DNA of 64,000 nt from Epilithonimonas sp. JDS (GCF_021261315.1 NZ_JAJSAX010000004.1:248001-312000); one strand, 5' to 3'; counted from the stretch's first letter, positions 25,424-33,477 are shown. Notes: a model not told the origin generated them from the letters alone. Numbers and translations are program-made.

Positions 25424-26452
25424 TTACTCTTTAATTATTTTTTTTATCAGATTTGAAATTCTCTGTTCGGACATTTGTTCTAACAAAGGAAGCTTATCCC
25501 ATTTACTGAATTCAAACATAAACCTAAGAAATTGATTCAATGTCGGGAATGTCTTTTTTGATTTTAAATATTCAAAAACAAAACTTTTCTTTATTCGATC
25601 TAAATCTATTAAACCAATTTCATTTAATGAGAACGAATTAATTATTTTTTCTCGATTAGAATCAGAAATACATCGAAGCTTGAATCTATTCTCATTCAAA
25701 TTAATAAATTGTTCCGACAAATTATCATTTAACCCATTATAGTTAGAAATTGAATGTAGAGAGGGCATTACTCCTTGTACAGTAAAAAACTCTACAACAA
25801 AATCACACAAAAATAATAGATATGGCAAGGTTTCATTAGGAATAAAAATTAAATTTGAACTGCTCTTTTCATCTGGAGTATCTAAATAATTTATTATTAT
25901 AGGTATTTTAATGATTTTATCTTCAAGCTCTGCACTTATACCAATATCATAGTTTGTACAACCTTCAAGTATAATTTCTCTTAAAGGCTCCTCTATACAA
26001 TTTGGCAAACTCCATTCTGTATATTTAAAAGATGATGCCCTCCAGACCTGAATATAAAAATAGAGCCGAATCAATATGTTATCAGGATTAGTGAAATCAT
26101 AAATTTTATCTCGCCTAATTTTTCCAAGAATTTTACGTGAAAATTCGCTTTCTATTCGTCCAAATAATCTCTCGCAATCTTTACAATAAATATTATCGAC
26201 GACTAAATCGTTATCATTATTTTCAACTTCTTGATCAGATAATTCTCTTCCTTTTATCTCTACTATTTTATCAGGAAGCACTTGATTTCCTACAAATAGT
26301 TTTCTTTCACCAGATTGAGAAATACCAAACATCATCTCTTTATTTCTACCCTTTTTTCCTTGTTCATTAATACAATTACTAATTAAAGAATGGGTAAGAA
26401 TATGAGAACCTGTCTCATCCGCTTCATTTTCTTTACACAATAAACACTTCAT
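25424..26452 (-). CDS. Zinc-binding HNH-like protein
   Basis: This 342-residue protein starts with a treble-clef-like pattern: CLLC (residues 3-6), ETGSHILTHSLI (about 13-24) and a second pair YCKDCERLF near residue 92. CxxC, then SH, then CxxC, is the layout of several HNH-type nuclease-like proteins, although a complete HNH catalytic set cannot be proven. The remaining ~240 residues are helical and unrecognised. It is the first gene of the run ending with the OLD-like ATPase, with a 25-bp gap to the next gene. A nuclease or sensor role in defence is inferred. Confidence 0.55.
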   Translation of the reverse strand: MKCLLCKENEADETGSHILTHSLISNCINEQGKKGRNKEMMFGISQSGERKLFVGNQVLPDKIVEIKGRELSDQEVENNDNDLVVDNIYCKDCERLFGRIESEFSRKILGKIRRDKIYDFTNPDNILIRLYFYIQVWRASSFKYTEWSLPNCIEEPLREIILEGCTNYDIGISAELEDKIIKIPIIINYLDTPDEKSSSNLIFIPNETLPYLLFLCDFVVEFFTVQGVMPSLHSISNYNGLNDNLSEQFINLNENRFKLRCISDSNREKIINSFSLNEIGLIDLDRIKKSFVFEYLKSKKTFPTLNQFLRFMFEFSKWDKLPLLEQMSEQRISNLIKKIIKE

Positions 26453-26817
26453 ACTTTTTCAGCTTTTGCTTCAACGAATTCTGACAAGGAGAAAATCAAC
26501 TCAAATGCAAGTCACTTCAGTTATAGTCTTTAATTATCTGAAACGAGATTTTCGAATCATTTCCAATCCTATTGCGTAATCCTACTTGTTATAGAGAAGC
26601 TTCATATTCAAACTAACTAGTCAATATCACATTTTATCAATAGAAAAGTGTTTCGGCAATCTTCTTGTTTCTCCTTGTCTTACTTCTTTGCATTACTCTT
26701 CTAATGATTCTTCTTTTTACTTGTTGAAAGCTATTACAATTTATATGTATTATTAAATATTGTTAAATAATTTATACTATTATATATACCTTATATAGCT
26801 AAGGCTTGAAAGTCATT
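26453..26817. other. Intergenic region, 365 bp, with a 12-bp inverted repeat
   Basis: No gene is supported. GACAAGGAGAAA (26483-26494) and TTTCTCCTTGTC (26668-26679) are perfect inverted repeats 197 bp apart end to end. No target duplication is visible around them. The segment may be a small mobile remnant or part of a promoter or leader for the HNH-OLD gene run. Confidence 0.5.
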
Positions 26818-27918
26818 TTATTTTTTGATACTATTCAATCGTTTTTTCAGAACCTTTTTAAATTCATCTGAATATGTAGGTGCTTTTTTAACTATGAATT
26901 TTTCATATAAATCGTTATACCATTTTTCGACTTCTTTATTTTTCTGTTTTAAATATGGAAATAAATGTCTACGAAAACCATCCAATTTAATTTTTTCTAA
27001 GCCTAAAAATATTAAGTATTCATTAATTGCAACTTTATCTGGTCTTCTCCCGTTAATTGCAATTGGTTTTTTGAATTGTTGATAAATAATTTCTTTTTCA
27101 ATTGCAGGAGAAATCACATCAACAAATGTAAAATGATTGAATTTATTTAATAACGAGTCTCCTAAATTATTCCAATTATCCTTAATATCTTTTAATGTTC
27201 TAACTTTTTTAAATCCAGCTGGTAAAATGCCACTGGTTGTAGTTATCTTAATTTCGTAACGAATAAAAGCTTTTATTTTTTTTATTGCACTTTTAAGATT
27301 TTCTTTTCTCGGTTTATTTAAATTATCGAATACCTCTTTGGTATAAAAAGCTCTCTCCAGTTTATCATAGATAGAAACTTGATAATTGTCTCCAATAAAT
27401 TTAACCCCAAAATCGTAGATATGTTTTCTTGTTATATGTTTTAAACTTCCAAAACAGGAGAAAATCCCTACCATAGGACTTTTAAAATGAAGTGTTACAC
27501 CAAGTTCAACCTTTGTGACATTTGCATTCCAAAATATTCTTTTATCAAGCTCAAGTTCATTAGCCCAATATTCGATTTCTTCAACAAAATCATAATAAGT
27601 TAAATCACTAACTGCTATATCAAAATCATTTTCACTAGTTCTAGTTCTACTAAAATAATTCCTCCTAATATTCTGTTCAAACCAAAGTTTTCCAATTTCT
27701 GCATTGATATCTCTTCTGAATACTATTGAAAAATGTTTATCGTAATCGATTTGTTCTTTAGGCTCTTCAAAATCATCATCTTCTATTTTATTTTTAGTGA
27801 TTTTTTGGTAAAAGCAATGTTCTTTGTCTTCACCTCTCTTGTAGAACTTACCAAACTTTTTTAAAACATTATCTGAAAGCTTAACGTCTGGAATATAAAA
27901 TTTGATTACATCAACCAT
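26818..27918 (-). CDS. Rep-like (phage/plasmid replication initiation) protein
   Basis: This 366-residue basic protein has features seen in phage X/pII and plasmid replication initiators: VTKVELGVTLHF near residue 135, VSIYDKLERA near 185 and FIRYEIKIT near 225, resembling the YDK...E and R-x-E core of these families. The C-terminal ~130 residues are lysine-rich and helical. It overlaps the upstream HTH gene by 8 bp, as small Xis-Rep modules of integrative elements often do. It would nick or initiate replication of the excised element. The call is by motif memory, without alignment. A relaxase-like role is an alternative. Confidence 0.5.
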   Translation of the reverse strand: MVDVIKFYIPDVKLSDNVLKKFGKFYKRGEDKEHCFYQKITKNKIEDDDFEEPKEQIDYDKHFSIVFRRDINAEIGKLWFEQNIRRNYFSRTRTSENDFDIAVSDLTYYDFVEEIEYWANELELDKRIFWNANVTKVELGVTLHFKSPMVGIFSCFGSLKHITRKHIYDFGVKFIGDNYQVSIYDKLERAFYTKEVFDNLNKPRKENLKSAIKKIKAFIRYEIKITTTSGILPAGFKKVRTLKDIKDNWNNLGDSLLNKFNHFTFVDVISPAIEKEIIYQQFKKPIAINGRRPDKVAINEYLIFLGLEKIKLDGFRRHLFPYLKQKNKEVEKWYNDLYEKFIVKKAPTYSDEFKKVLKKRLNSIKK

Positions 27919-28189
27919 TCTTAGTATTTTTTAGATATTTTTCCACTTCAGATTTTTTGACCATAATTTTCCCATTCCTTCCGGACTGAGATACCTTCAA
28001 TCCTGCTTTGCGATATCTATCAAATGTAGAACGGCTGATGTTATAAGAATCACAAATTTCATCGACTGTAAAAGTTTCTTGTAAGACTTTTTCCTCGAGA
28101 ATGTTTTCCAGTTTTTTGACCCTTTTCTCCAGAGCCCTAATTTTTTTGACAAAGTAGTCATTACTTATTTTTGCCTTCTCAATTCTCAT
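27911..28189 (-). CDS. Excisionase-like HTH protein (MerR-type HTH_17)
   Basis: The 92-residue protein has a coiled N-terminus (KKIRALEKRVKKLENILEEK) followed by a winged-helix HTH (FTVDEICDSYNISRSTFDRY, GLKVSQSGRNGKIMVKKSEV). The layout matches excisionase or accessory DNA-binding proteins of Bacteroidetes integrative elements. It overlaps the Rep-like gene by 8 bp and is likely cotranscribed. It probably controls excision together with the integrase 2 kb away. Confidence 0.7.
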   Translation of the reverse strand: MRIEKAKISNDYFVKKIRALEKRVKKLENILEEKVLQETFTVDEICDSYNISRSTFDRYRKAGLKVSQSGRNGKIMVKKSEVEKYLKNTKNG

Positions 28190-28395
28190 TAATCGTATTA
28201 TTAATTTCTAATAAAACTAAGCATTTTTACACAATAAGAAAGTTCCTGGCGAAATCCGACAAAAGAAACATTAATTTAATATTAATTTTAAAATTTAAAT
28301 ACACATTAAAATCAAAAAAAGACACCTTCGTGCCTTATTAATAAAAAATACTAAAAATATTTAAAACCAATGATAACGAAATATTAATTTTAAAA

Positions 28396-29028
28396 TCAAT
28401 CAGTTTTATAATATTTAATTTTTTCAGTTTTCATAAAGCTTTCCAAATCTCGGAAAGTAATCTGATCCATATTATCAACGAATTCATTTATCATACTTCC
28501 CTCTACAGCTTCTTTATATAATTTCGATTTTTTTTTAATTTTATTGTCCTTATGGTCAGTGTAATACACATCTACTCTTTCCAATTTGTCAGTTTTATTA
28601 CTTAATTCATACCTTGCTGTGTAAGTGACCAACATATTTTGTTCACCATAAAAAGAACTAACTGATTTTTCTGCCCCAATTAATCTTCCATCATTATTAA
28701 AATAATAAGAAAAAGACATTGCCCAATCTCCACTTTCGCTGATAGGCGTTTTCCTCGCAAAAACTACTTTATCATTTTTTGCTAAAAATTCATACACATG
28801 AAAAATCTCAAAATCGAATTCTGAATATAAATCGTCGGTTTTTATAGCGAATATCTTCCCGTTATTTTCATTTTTAGCATATGCCTTAACCTTAGTAGAA
28901 TCACTTTTATAAGTATCCTCAACAAAAGCTTTTAAGTCATTTACTTCGTTACTGTAATCTGAGTGTTTTGTCTGTGAGCATGCAATAGAAAAATTTGACA
29001 GTAAAATAATTAATAATATTTTTTTCAT
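28396..29028 (-). CDS. Lipoprotein
   Basis: The 210-residue protein begins with MKKILLIILLSNFSIACSQ, a lipoprotein signal with a lipobox-type FSIAC, so it should be anchored on a membrane facing the periplasm or cell surface. The mature part is mixed alpha/beta with several Tyr and Lys clusters (SDSTKVKAYAKN, RVDVYYTDHKDNKIKKKSK) and no recognised domain. It lies 2 bp after the upstream single-span membrane protein gene, which implies a joint function. A role as exclusion or envelope factor of the element is possible but unproven. Confidence 0.6.
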   Translation of the reverse strand: MKKILLIILLSNFSIACSQTKHSDYSNEVNDLKAFVEDTYKSDSTKVKAYAKNENNGKIFAIKTDDLYSEFDFEIFHVYEFLAKNDKVVFARKTPISESGDWAMSFSYYFNNDGRLIGAEKSVSSFYGEQNMLVTYTARYELSNKTDKLERVDVYYTDHKDNKIKKKSKLYKEAVEGSMINEFVDNMDQITFRDLESFMKTEKIKYYKTD

Positions 29029-29030
29029 GG

Positions 29031-29948
29031 TTATATTTTTATGGAATCTTCTGTAAGTTTATTTTTTTTCTTGCTATGGTAGATTTCTCCCCTCTTTCTT
29101 ATTAGATTATTTTCATTGTCCAATTTTTCTTGAAATTGTGCTGAATTATTTTCATCAAATTTATTTTGGGATGCCCCATACATATCAGAATCTTCATAGT
29201 TTTGATTAGAATTTATTTTTTCGGATTCCTTATAACTATTGTCATTTCGTAATGCTCCTAAATCATTGCCTTTATTTAAGTTGGTTTTATTGTTATTCGG
29301 AATAACTTCCAAATCGCCAGCTTTGTACGAAAGAAAAGTTTTTCCAAAAAATCCGTAGGCAACAAGAAGACTTTGCTGAGATTCTGTATTAATAATTTCT
29401 ATTCTTTTTAGAATTAAAAAATCTGAATCTTTAATAGAAATATCGTAACCTCTTCTTTTCAATGCATTGAAGAGAAAATTTTCAGCTTTTTCTTCACCTA
29501 CTTCCTCTCCGATAAAAAAGTCTTTAAATAATTTAACAAACTGAGGTTGAGTTTCCAAAAACTTATTTATAATATCGTTTTCCATTTTACCCTTAGTAGG
29601 CTTCATATATGCCGATACACCTACGAAAACAACAACTAGAAGCAATTTCCAGATGTAATTATAATCTCCGTTAGATTTTATTTTTGAGGGCAGATAAGTG
29701 CTGTTTACAGAGTTTTTTGGAATATTTCCATTTTTTACTTCGACTGTACTTAAGTTTTTTTGACTTGGAACTGTGATGGTATTTCCAAACATCATCGCAA
29801 TATCGCGTAGAATACTTAGGGCTAACTCACTGTTATTATCATCTGCAAAAGGTTTTTTTCTTCTGTTATATTCTTCATTAAACATTTGCTTTTGCTCAGA
29901 ATCCAGAGAATCATATTTCTTCCGGACGAGTAGGGAAAAATCATTCAT
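29031..29948 (-). CDS. Single-span membrane protein of element 1
   Basis: About 305 residues from the ATG at 29948. The frame is open further upstream, but that part overlaps a structured intergenic element and has unrelated composition. Residues 1-35 are charged (FSLLVRKKYDSLDSEQKQMF), one membrane helix (IWKLLLVVVFVGVSAYM) lies near residue 105, and the C-terminal ~100 residues are Asn/Glu/Lys-rich and probably disordered. No domain is recognised. The lipoprotein gene follows after 2 bp. Confidence 0.55.
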   Translation of the reverse strand: MNDFSLLVRKKYDSLDSEQKQMFNEEYNRRKKPFADDNNSELALSILRDIAMMFGNTITVPSQKNLSTVEVKNGNIPKNSVNSTYLPSKIKSNGDYNYIWKLLLVVVFVGVSAYMKPTKGKMENDIINKFLETQPQFVKLFKDFFIGEEVGEEKAENFLFNALKRRGYDISIKDSDFLILKRIEIINTESQQSLLVAYGFFGKTFLSYKAGDLEVIPNNNKTNLNKGNDLGALRNDNSYKESEKINSNQNYEDSDMYGASQNKFDENNSAQFQEKLDNENNLIRKRGEIYHSKKKNKLTEDSIKI

Positions 29949-30259
29949 AATTATTGTTTTTATTTTTAATTCAATATTACAAACCAATTTTTGATAACTC
30001 TCACGGAATTCGTAAACACAAAAAGGCTTGAAACGTTGGTCTTTACTCGTAATCGAGGGAGTCGAAGCCCTGTACAACAAAGTAAAGCAGCGCCCAAGCC
30101 TAAACTTGAGCATTTTGCTAAACTCCTTCCTGTTGTACTTGAAATTTCGACTTTTCGATTACAGAAATCAGTTTGCTAAATGCAATATTTTTATTTTATT
30201 CTAGTCTTGTTTTATTCGTATTGTTTCTAGTTTTATTTATATACTACAAAAATATAAAA
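29949..30259. other. Intergenic region between membrane protein and integrase genes
   Basis: The 311 bp are filled mainly by the structured element at 30049-30162. TTTGCTAAA occurs twice in the same direction (30114-30122 and 30172-30180). A minus-strand frame runs through it but reads as an extension of the membrane protein with unlike composition, so I do not call it coding. Confidence 0.5.
30049..30162. ncRNA. Structured 114-nt inverted-repeat element (RNA or replication/transfer site)
   Basis: Three stacked stems close the structure: GTAATCGA (30049-30056) with TCGATTAC (30155-30162), AGTCGAA (30060-30066) with TTCGACT (30146-30152), and GTACAAC (30072-30078) with GTTGTAC (30132-30138). 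Inside, AGT/ACT, AGCA (30086-30089)/TGCT (30116-30119) and CAAG (30095-30098)/CTTG (30105-30108) extend it. The DNA is visibly more GC-rich than the surrounding element. It lies between the integrase gene and the membrane protein gene. It may be an RNA gene, a replication origin or a transfer site. The strand is undetermined. Confidence 0.5.
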
Positions 30260-31417
30260 TTATCCGTAACGGCTCACATCCATTACACTTCTTAAATTTT
30301 TAACATTCGAGTTCGTATATATCATAGTGTTTGCTATTCTCCTATGCCCCAAAAGCTTACTTATCAACGGAAGCGATATATTTTTATTATTTACCAAGTG
30401 CGATGCAAACGTATGCCTGCCTACGTGAAAGTTAAGGTCTTTATTAATTTTACAGCCCTCAGCAATTTTTTTTAGATTTCTATTTCCAACTTGATTAGAA
30501 ATTTCTGGAAATATTTTATCGTTAGATTTTTTATTAATAATATACCTTGCAAGCAATGCTCTTATTTGCTTATTGATAGGTATATCAACAACATGTTTCG
30601 TTTTCAACATAGTTTTAGAAATAATTTTATTTTCCCAATCTATATCAGAAATCTTCAAAGAGAATAAATCTCCATACCGTAATCCAGTACAACATGATAG
30701 CAAAAACATATACTTAGTTGCTTTCATTGTAGAGCTAGTAGCTCTAAATTCTAATATTTCTAAAACCTCTTTTTCATCCAAAAATACCTCTCTATGATCC
30801 GGCGATTTTACTTTAACAGATTTTTTGCTTTTATACGGATTATCACCATTGAATAATTTATATTCAACCGCTTCGTTAATAATACATTTCAGACATTTAT
30901 GGTGATTATATTCTCCGCCTTTTCCTATATTTAATTTCTTCAAATAATTATCAAACTTTTTTATGAAGTTCAAATCTATATCCGAAGCAAACAATTTAGG
31001 TTTAAAACCTTTCAAGCGTTTTCTTAAAGTTTCATACTTATAGATAGTATCTTCGGACAAGTCTGTCTTTTTCATTGTCAAGACCTCATCAAAAACAGCA
31101 TAGAAATCGTTATTATCAATTCCTTTAAGAAAATTATCAATTAAAGTAAACGAGAGCGGAACACCTGATAAATCAGCTTTATTACAAAATCTTTCCAAAT
31201 CATATTTTTCCTTACTTATTTTCGCATTCAGCGAACTGTAACCTTTTCCTATAGCTACCCCATTTTTTTTGTCCCAGTCTTTAGGGTTGATATTCTCATT
31301 TAACGTAATTGTCTTCTTGACAGAATTAATAATAAGTTGAAGATAGATTGGAGAGTTTCCATTCTTCAAAATCTTATCAGTTCTCAAAATCGGTTTAACA
31401 GAAAAATTATTTAACAT
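30260..31417 (-). CDS. Tyrosine recombinase (integrase) of element 1
   Basis: The 385-residue protein has the Bacteroidetes integrase layout: an N-terminal arm-binding domain (about 1-90), a SAM-like core-binding domain (about 100-200) and a catalytic domain. Catalytic residues are visible: Arg in CCTGLRYGD, the HxxR box HVGRHTF, the second His in KLLGHRR and the nucleophile Tyr in NTMIYTN. It should catalyse integration at the tRNA 3' end and excision with the excisionase-like protein. It is transcribed away from the two-gene module at the right end of the element. Confidence 0.9.
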   Translation of the reverse strand: MLNNFSVKPILRTDKILKNGNSPIYLQLIINSVKKTITLNENINPKDWDKKNGVAIGKGYSSLNAKISKEKYDLERFCNKADLSGVPLSFTLIDNFLKGIDNNDFYAVFDEVLTMKKTDLSEDTIYKYETLRKRLKGFKPKLFASDIDLNFIKKFDNYLKKLNIGKGGEYNHHKCLKCIINEAVEYKLFNGDNPYKSKKSVKVKSPDHREVFLDEKEVLEILEFRATSSTMKATKYMFLLSCCTGLRYGDLFSLKISDIDWENKIISKTMLKTKHVVDIPINKQIRALLARYIINKKSNDKIFPEISNQVGNRNLKKIAEGCKINKDLNFHVGRHTFASHLVNNKNISLPLISKLLGHRRIANTMIYTNSNVKNLRSVMDVSRYG

Positions 31418-31655
31418 AGTATCAGTATTTTTTAATTATTACAATTTACATATCGCAATATTTAAATAATGAGCTAAAATAGGAAAAATATTACAATTAA
31501 CAAATTTAAAGCATTGAAAATCAGTAAAATAAACAAATTTTTACTATTTGGAAATAATATTTATAGAACATCATTACAGATAAGGTATAATCTTTTAGAA
31601 ATTCTTGCCAATTAAAACGAATGTTAACTTTGATTAGTTAATTAAATTATGCTCT

Positions 31656-31691
31656 ATTGTAAACAATAAGTCAAATTGTTTTTTATATTTG
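31656..31691 (+). promoter_or_regulatory. Promoter and palindrome upstream of the two-gene module
   Basis: TATATTTG (31684-31691) fits the TAnnTTTG -7 box and ends 18 bp before the ATG at 31710. The palindrome ATTGTAAACAAT (31656-31667) includes a TTG at -33-like spacing and could be an operator. A second TAnnTTTG match (TAACTTTG) lies at 31625-31632. Confidence 0.4.
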
Positions 31692-31709
31692 ATGCTCAAT
31701 TAATTAGTT

Positions 31710-32066
31710 ATGCCCGATTGGTTTGAAGAACTCCCGGAACTCTGCCCGCCAAAAGATGTAAAAGAGCCTGCAGGAGAAACATATTATAGATTGGTTTCTG
31801 ATTTAGATAATCCAATCGCCGAATTAGTTTCACAGAGAACTGAATTTCCCACAGCTGTATTCAAGATTGACGAATGTATTTGTCGAGCGGTATCATTGTA
31901 CTTAGATAAAAAAGACTGTGAGGATATTATTAAATTTCCAAGGCATAAAAATAAATCCATTTACTCATTCAAAGTAGATAAAGACGATGGTTTAATAAAA
32001 AAGACTTTTAAAGGTAGTCATCATTCTTGGTGGAGAAGTCATAGTTTTACATTAGCTAATGAATAG
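31710..32066 (+). CDS. First gene of an unrecognised two-gene module
   Basis: The 118-residue protein starts WFEELPELCPP (residues 4-14) and ends with an aromatic/His-rich stretch GSHHSWWRSH (about 101-110). Two Cys flank an ECICRAVSLYL helix near residue 55. No signal peptide, membrane span or known domain is seen. The stop overlaps the next gene by 8 bp, so translation is coupled. The compact, motif-bearing sequence and tight linkage suggest a conserved pair. Function is unknown; toxin-antitoxin or defence is possible by position. Confidence 0.6.
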   Translation: MPDWFEELPELCPPKDVKEPAGETYYRLVSDLDNPIAELVSQRTEFPTAVFKIDECICRAVSLYLDKKDCEDIIKFPRHKNKSIYSFKVDKDDGLIKKTFKGSHHSWWRSHSFTLANE

Positions 32067-33189
32067 AGTTTTTAACATAGCAAAAATTTTGGTGTATTAT
32101 GATATACCTGAATTATTTCTTTCCATAGATAATGTGGGTTCTCATTTCCTGTCTATGTTGATAGTTGAAGATTCATTAAAGTATTTAACAATTCCTATTT
32201 CTGAGAAAAGGATTGCACAATTTGTCAGCGGGCAAGTCGACTTACTAGAGATTTATAATAAACCTGAACTCGACAGTTACTTTTTTTTAAACATTAATGA
32301 AGATGACAAATTGTATGTTGACTCATATGTAATCGGAGAAATTAAAGATGAATGGCTACCTGAGAAAGATTTTTTTCTTACTACTGCTTTTCAAGATGAT
32401 TCGGTTATTGTTGAAGAAGTCATAAAAAAAGATAATGCTGTAATTCATTTAGCTTTATCAGATGAAATAAATGATTTTGGGGTTGATAGTGATGACCTAG
32501 GAGATGTCATTAAGTTATATTCTATTCTGCTTGAGAATAGTTATAAGAAAGCTCTTACAGAACATAATGTTCCACATAAAAAACAATTTATAGTCGCTGA
32601 AAATTATAAAGTGAGGGCTTTTGCATCCTCAGCTGCATCGTTCAATCTACATTTGTATTCAGATTCGCAAAAGGATTTATTTGGCACTTGTCTAATTGAA
32701 TATGGATTAGAGAAAATTGATGAAATATTTTCTAAATATGAAAATGAGGATGAATTGGTTAAATCTTTAAGAAGTATAAAAGGTCATGCTGTTAGTAGTT
32801 TTACAAAAATTCTTAAAAAAATCAGCTCAGATAATTTAACGTTAAAACATAAATGGTATGCGCCTAATAGAGAATCAATCAAATTTCAAATAATTGACAA
32901 AAAAATTGCAGATAATATTCTGGAAGTTCTTTACAAAACTGAAGAACTGACAGAAGAGATAAGAGAATTTACAGGCTATTTTGTTCAAGTAGATATCTTA
33001 AAAAGAACTTGGAAGCTAAGGACTACTGATGAAAATAAAGATATTTTCGGAGAGGCAACCACAGAAGAACAACTAAGAGGCTTAACCATTGAAACTGTTC
33101 AGTACCAGATAGTATGTCAGGAGATTATTGAAGAACTTAAAGTTTCTGAAAAAGAAAAAATAAGATACGTCATAAAATCAATATTGTAA
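32059..33189 (+). CDS. Second gene of the two-gene module (DUF6575-like N-terminus)
   Basis: The N-terminus of this 376-residue protein, YYDIPELFLSIDNVGSHFL (residues 14-32), resembles DUF6575 proteins as I remember them; the rest is not recognised. It is acidic, with repeated EDD/DSDD segments and a helical middle (about 200-275). The C-terminal region contains a Glu/Thr-rich stretch (KTEELTEEIREFTGYF). There is no membrane span or obvious catalytic motif. It is followed by a strong terminator at 33213-33240, so the pair forms a complete unit between the integrase and the right att site. Confidence 0.6.
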   Translation: MNRVFNIAKILVYYDIPELFLSIDNVGSHFLSMLIVEDSLKYLTIPISEKRIAQFVSGQVDLLEIYNKPELDSYFFLNINEDDKLYVDSYVIGEIKDEWLPEKDFFLTTAFQDDSVIVEEVIKKDNAVIHLALSDEINDFGVDSDDLGDVIKLYSILLENSYKKALTEHNVPHKKQFIVAENYKVRAFASSAASFNLHLYSDSQKDLFGTCLIEYGLEKIDEIFSKYENEDELVKSLRSIKGHAVSSFTKILKKISSDNLTLKHKWYAPNRESIKFQIIDKKIADNILEVLYKTEELTEEIREFTGYFVQVDILKRTWKLRTTDENKDIFGEATTEEQLRGLTIETVQYQIVCQEIIEELKVSEKEKIRYVIKSIL

Positions 33190-33212
33190 TAATTTTAAAT
33201 AAAAATAATAAG

Positions 33213-33240
33213 AAAGGACTAAATTAAATTTTAGTCCTTT
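33213..33240 (+). terminator. Rho-independent terminator of the two-gene module
   Basis: AAAGGACTAAA (33213-33223) pairs perfectly with TTTAGTCCTTT (33230-33240) around a 6-nt loop and runs into a T-tract. Confidence 0.9.
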
Positions 33241-33334
33241 TTTTAGTAGGTTTTCTAAATATGTATGCTTTTGTAAAATTATATTTATTGAATAACTTAG
33301 TTTTAGTAGCTAATATCACACAGAAAAAATTAGG

Positions 33335-33354
33335 GGAGAAAAATAGGGAATTTT
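33335..33354 (+). repeat. 20-bp subterminal direct repeat, right copy
   Basis: GGAGAAAAATAGGGAATTTT is identical to 16579-16598 and lies 123 bp inside the right att of element 1. It is a candidate integrase arm site. Confidence 0.7.
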
Positions 33355-33419
33355 TTTATAACGAAAGATGAATAAAAATGACGAATTAAATCTGATAAAA
33401 TTACATTATAAAAAAAGAA

Positions 33420-33442
33420 AAACCCTCTTATACAGAGGGTTT
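33420..33442 (-). terminator. Rho-independent terminator next to the middle att site
   Basis: AAACCCTC (33420-33427) pairs with GAGGGTTT (33435-33442) around a 7-nt loop. On the minus strand it is followed by T-rich DNA, so it would replace the terminator of a tRNA whose 3' end is reconstituted at 33478. Its position mirrors the terminator at 16471-16496. Confidence 0.75.
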
Positions 33443-33477
33443 CTTAAAATTTCAAGAAAAGTTCGATTTTCTTTGAA

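Noticed and set aside
29949-30113. N-terminal 55-residue extension of the single-span membrane protein
   Set aside because: The extension runs through the structured inverted-repeat element, has a different amino-acid composition (Arg/Cys/Phe-rich), and a good ATG exists at 29948.
30049-30162. Integron attC site
   Set aside because: The outer ends do not match RYYYAAC/GTTRRRY and there is no integron-type integrase or cassette array; the local recombinase is a Bacteroidetes element integrase.
30049-30162. Retron msr-msd
   Set aside because: No reverse transcriptase gene is encoded anywhere in the window.
26818-31417. Filamentous (inovirus-like) prophage
   Set aside because: A Rep-like protein and membrane proteins are present, but no Zot-like assembly ATPase and no small coat proteins can be seen.
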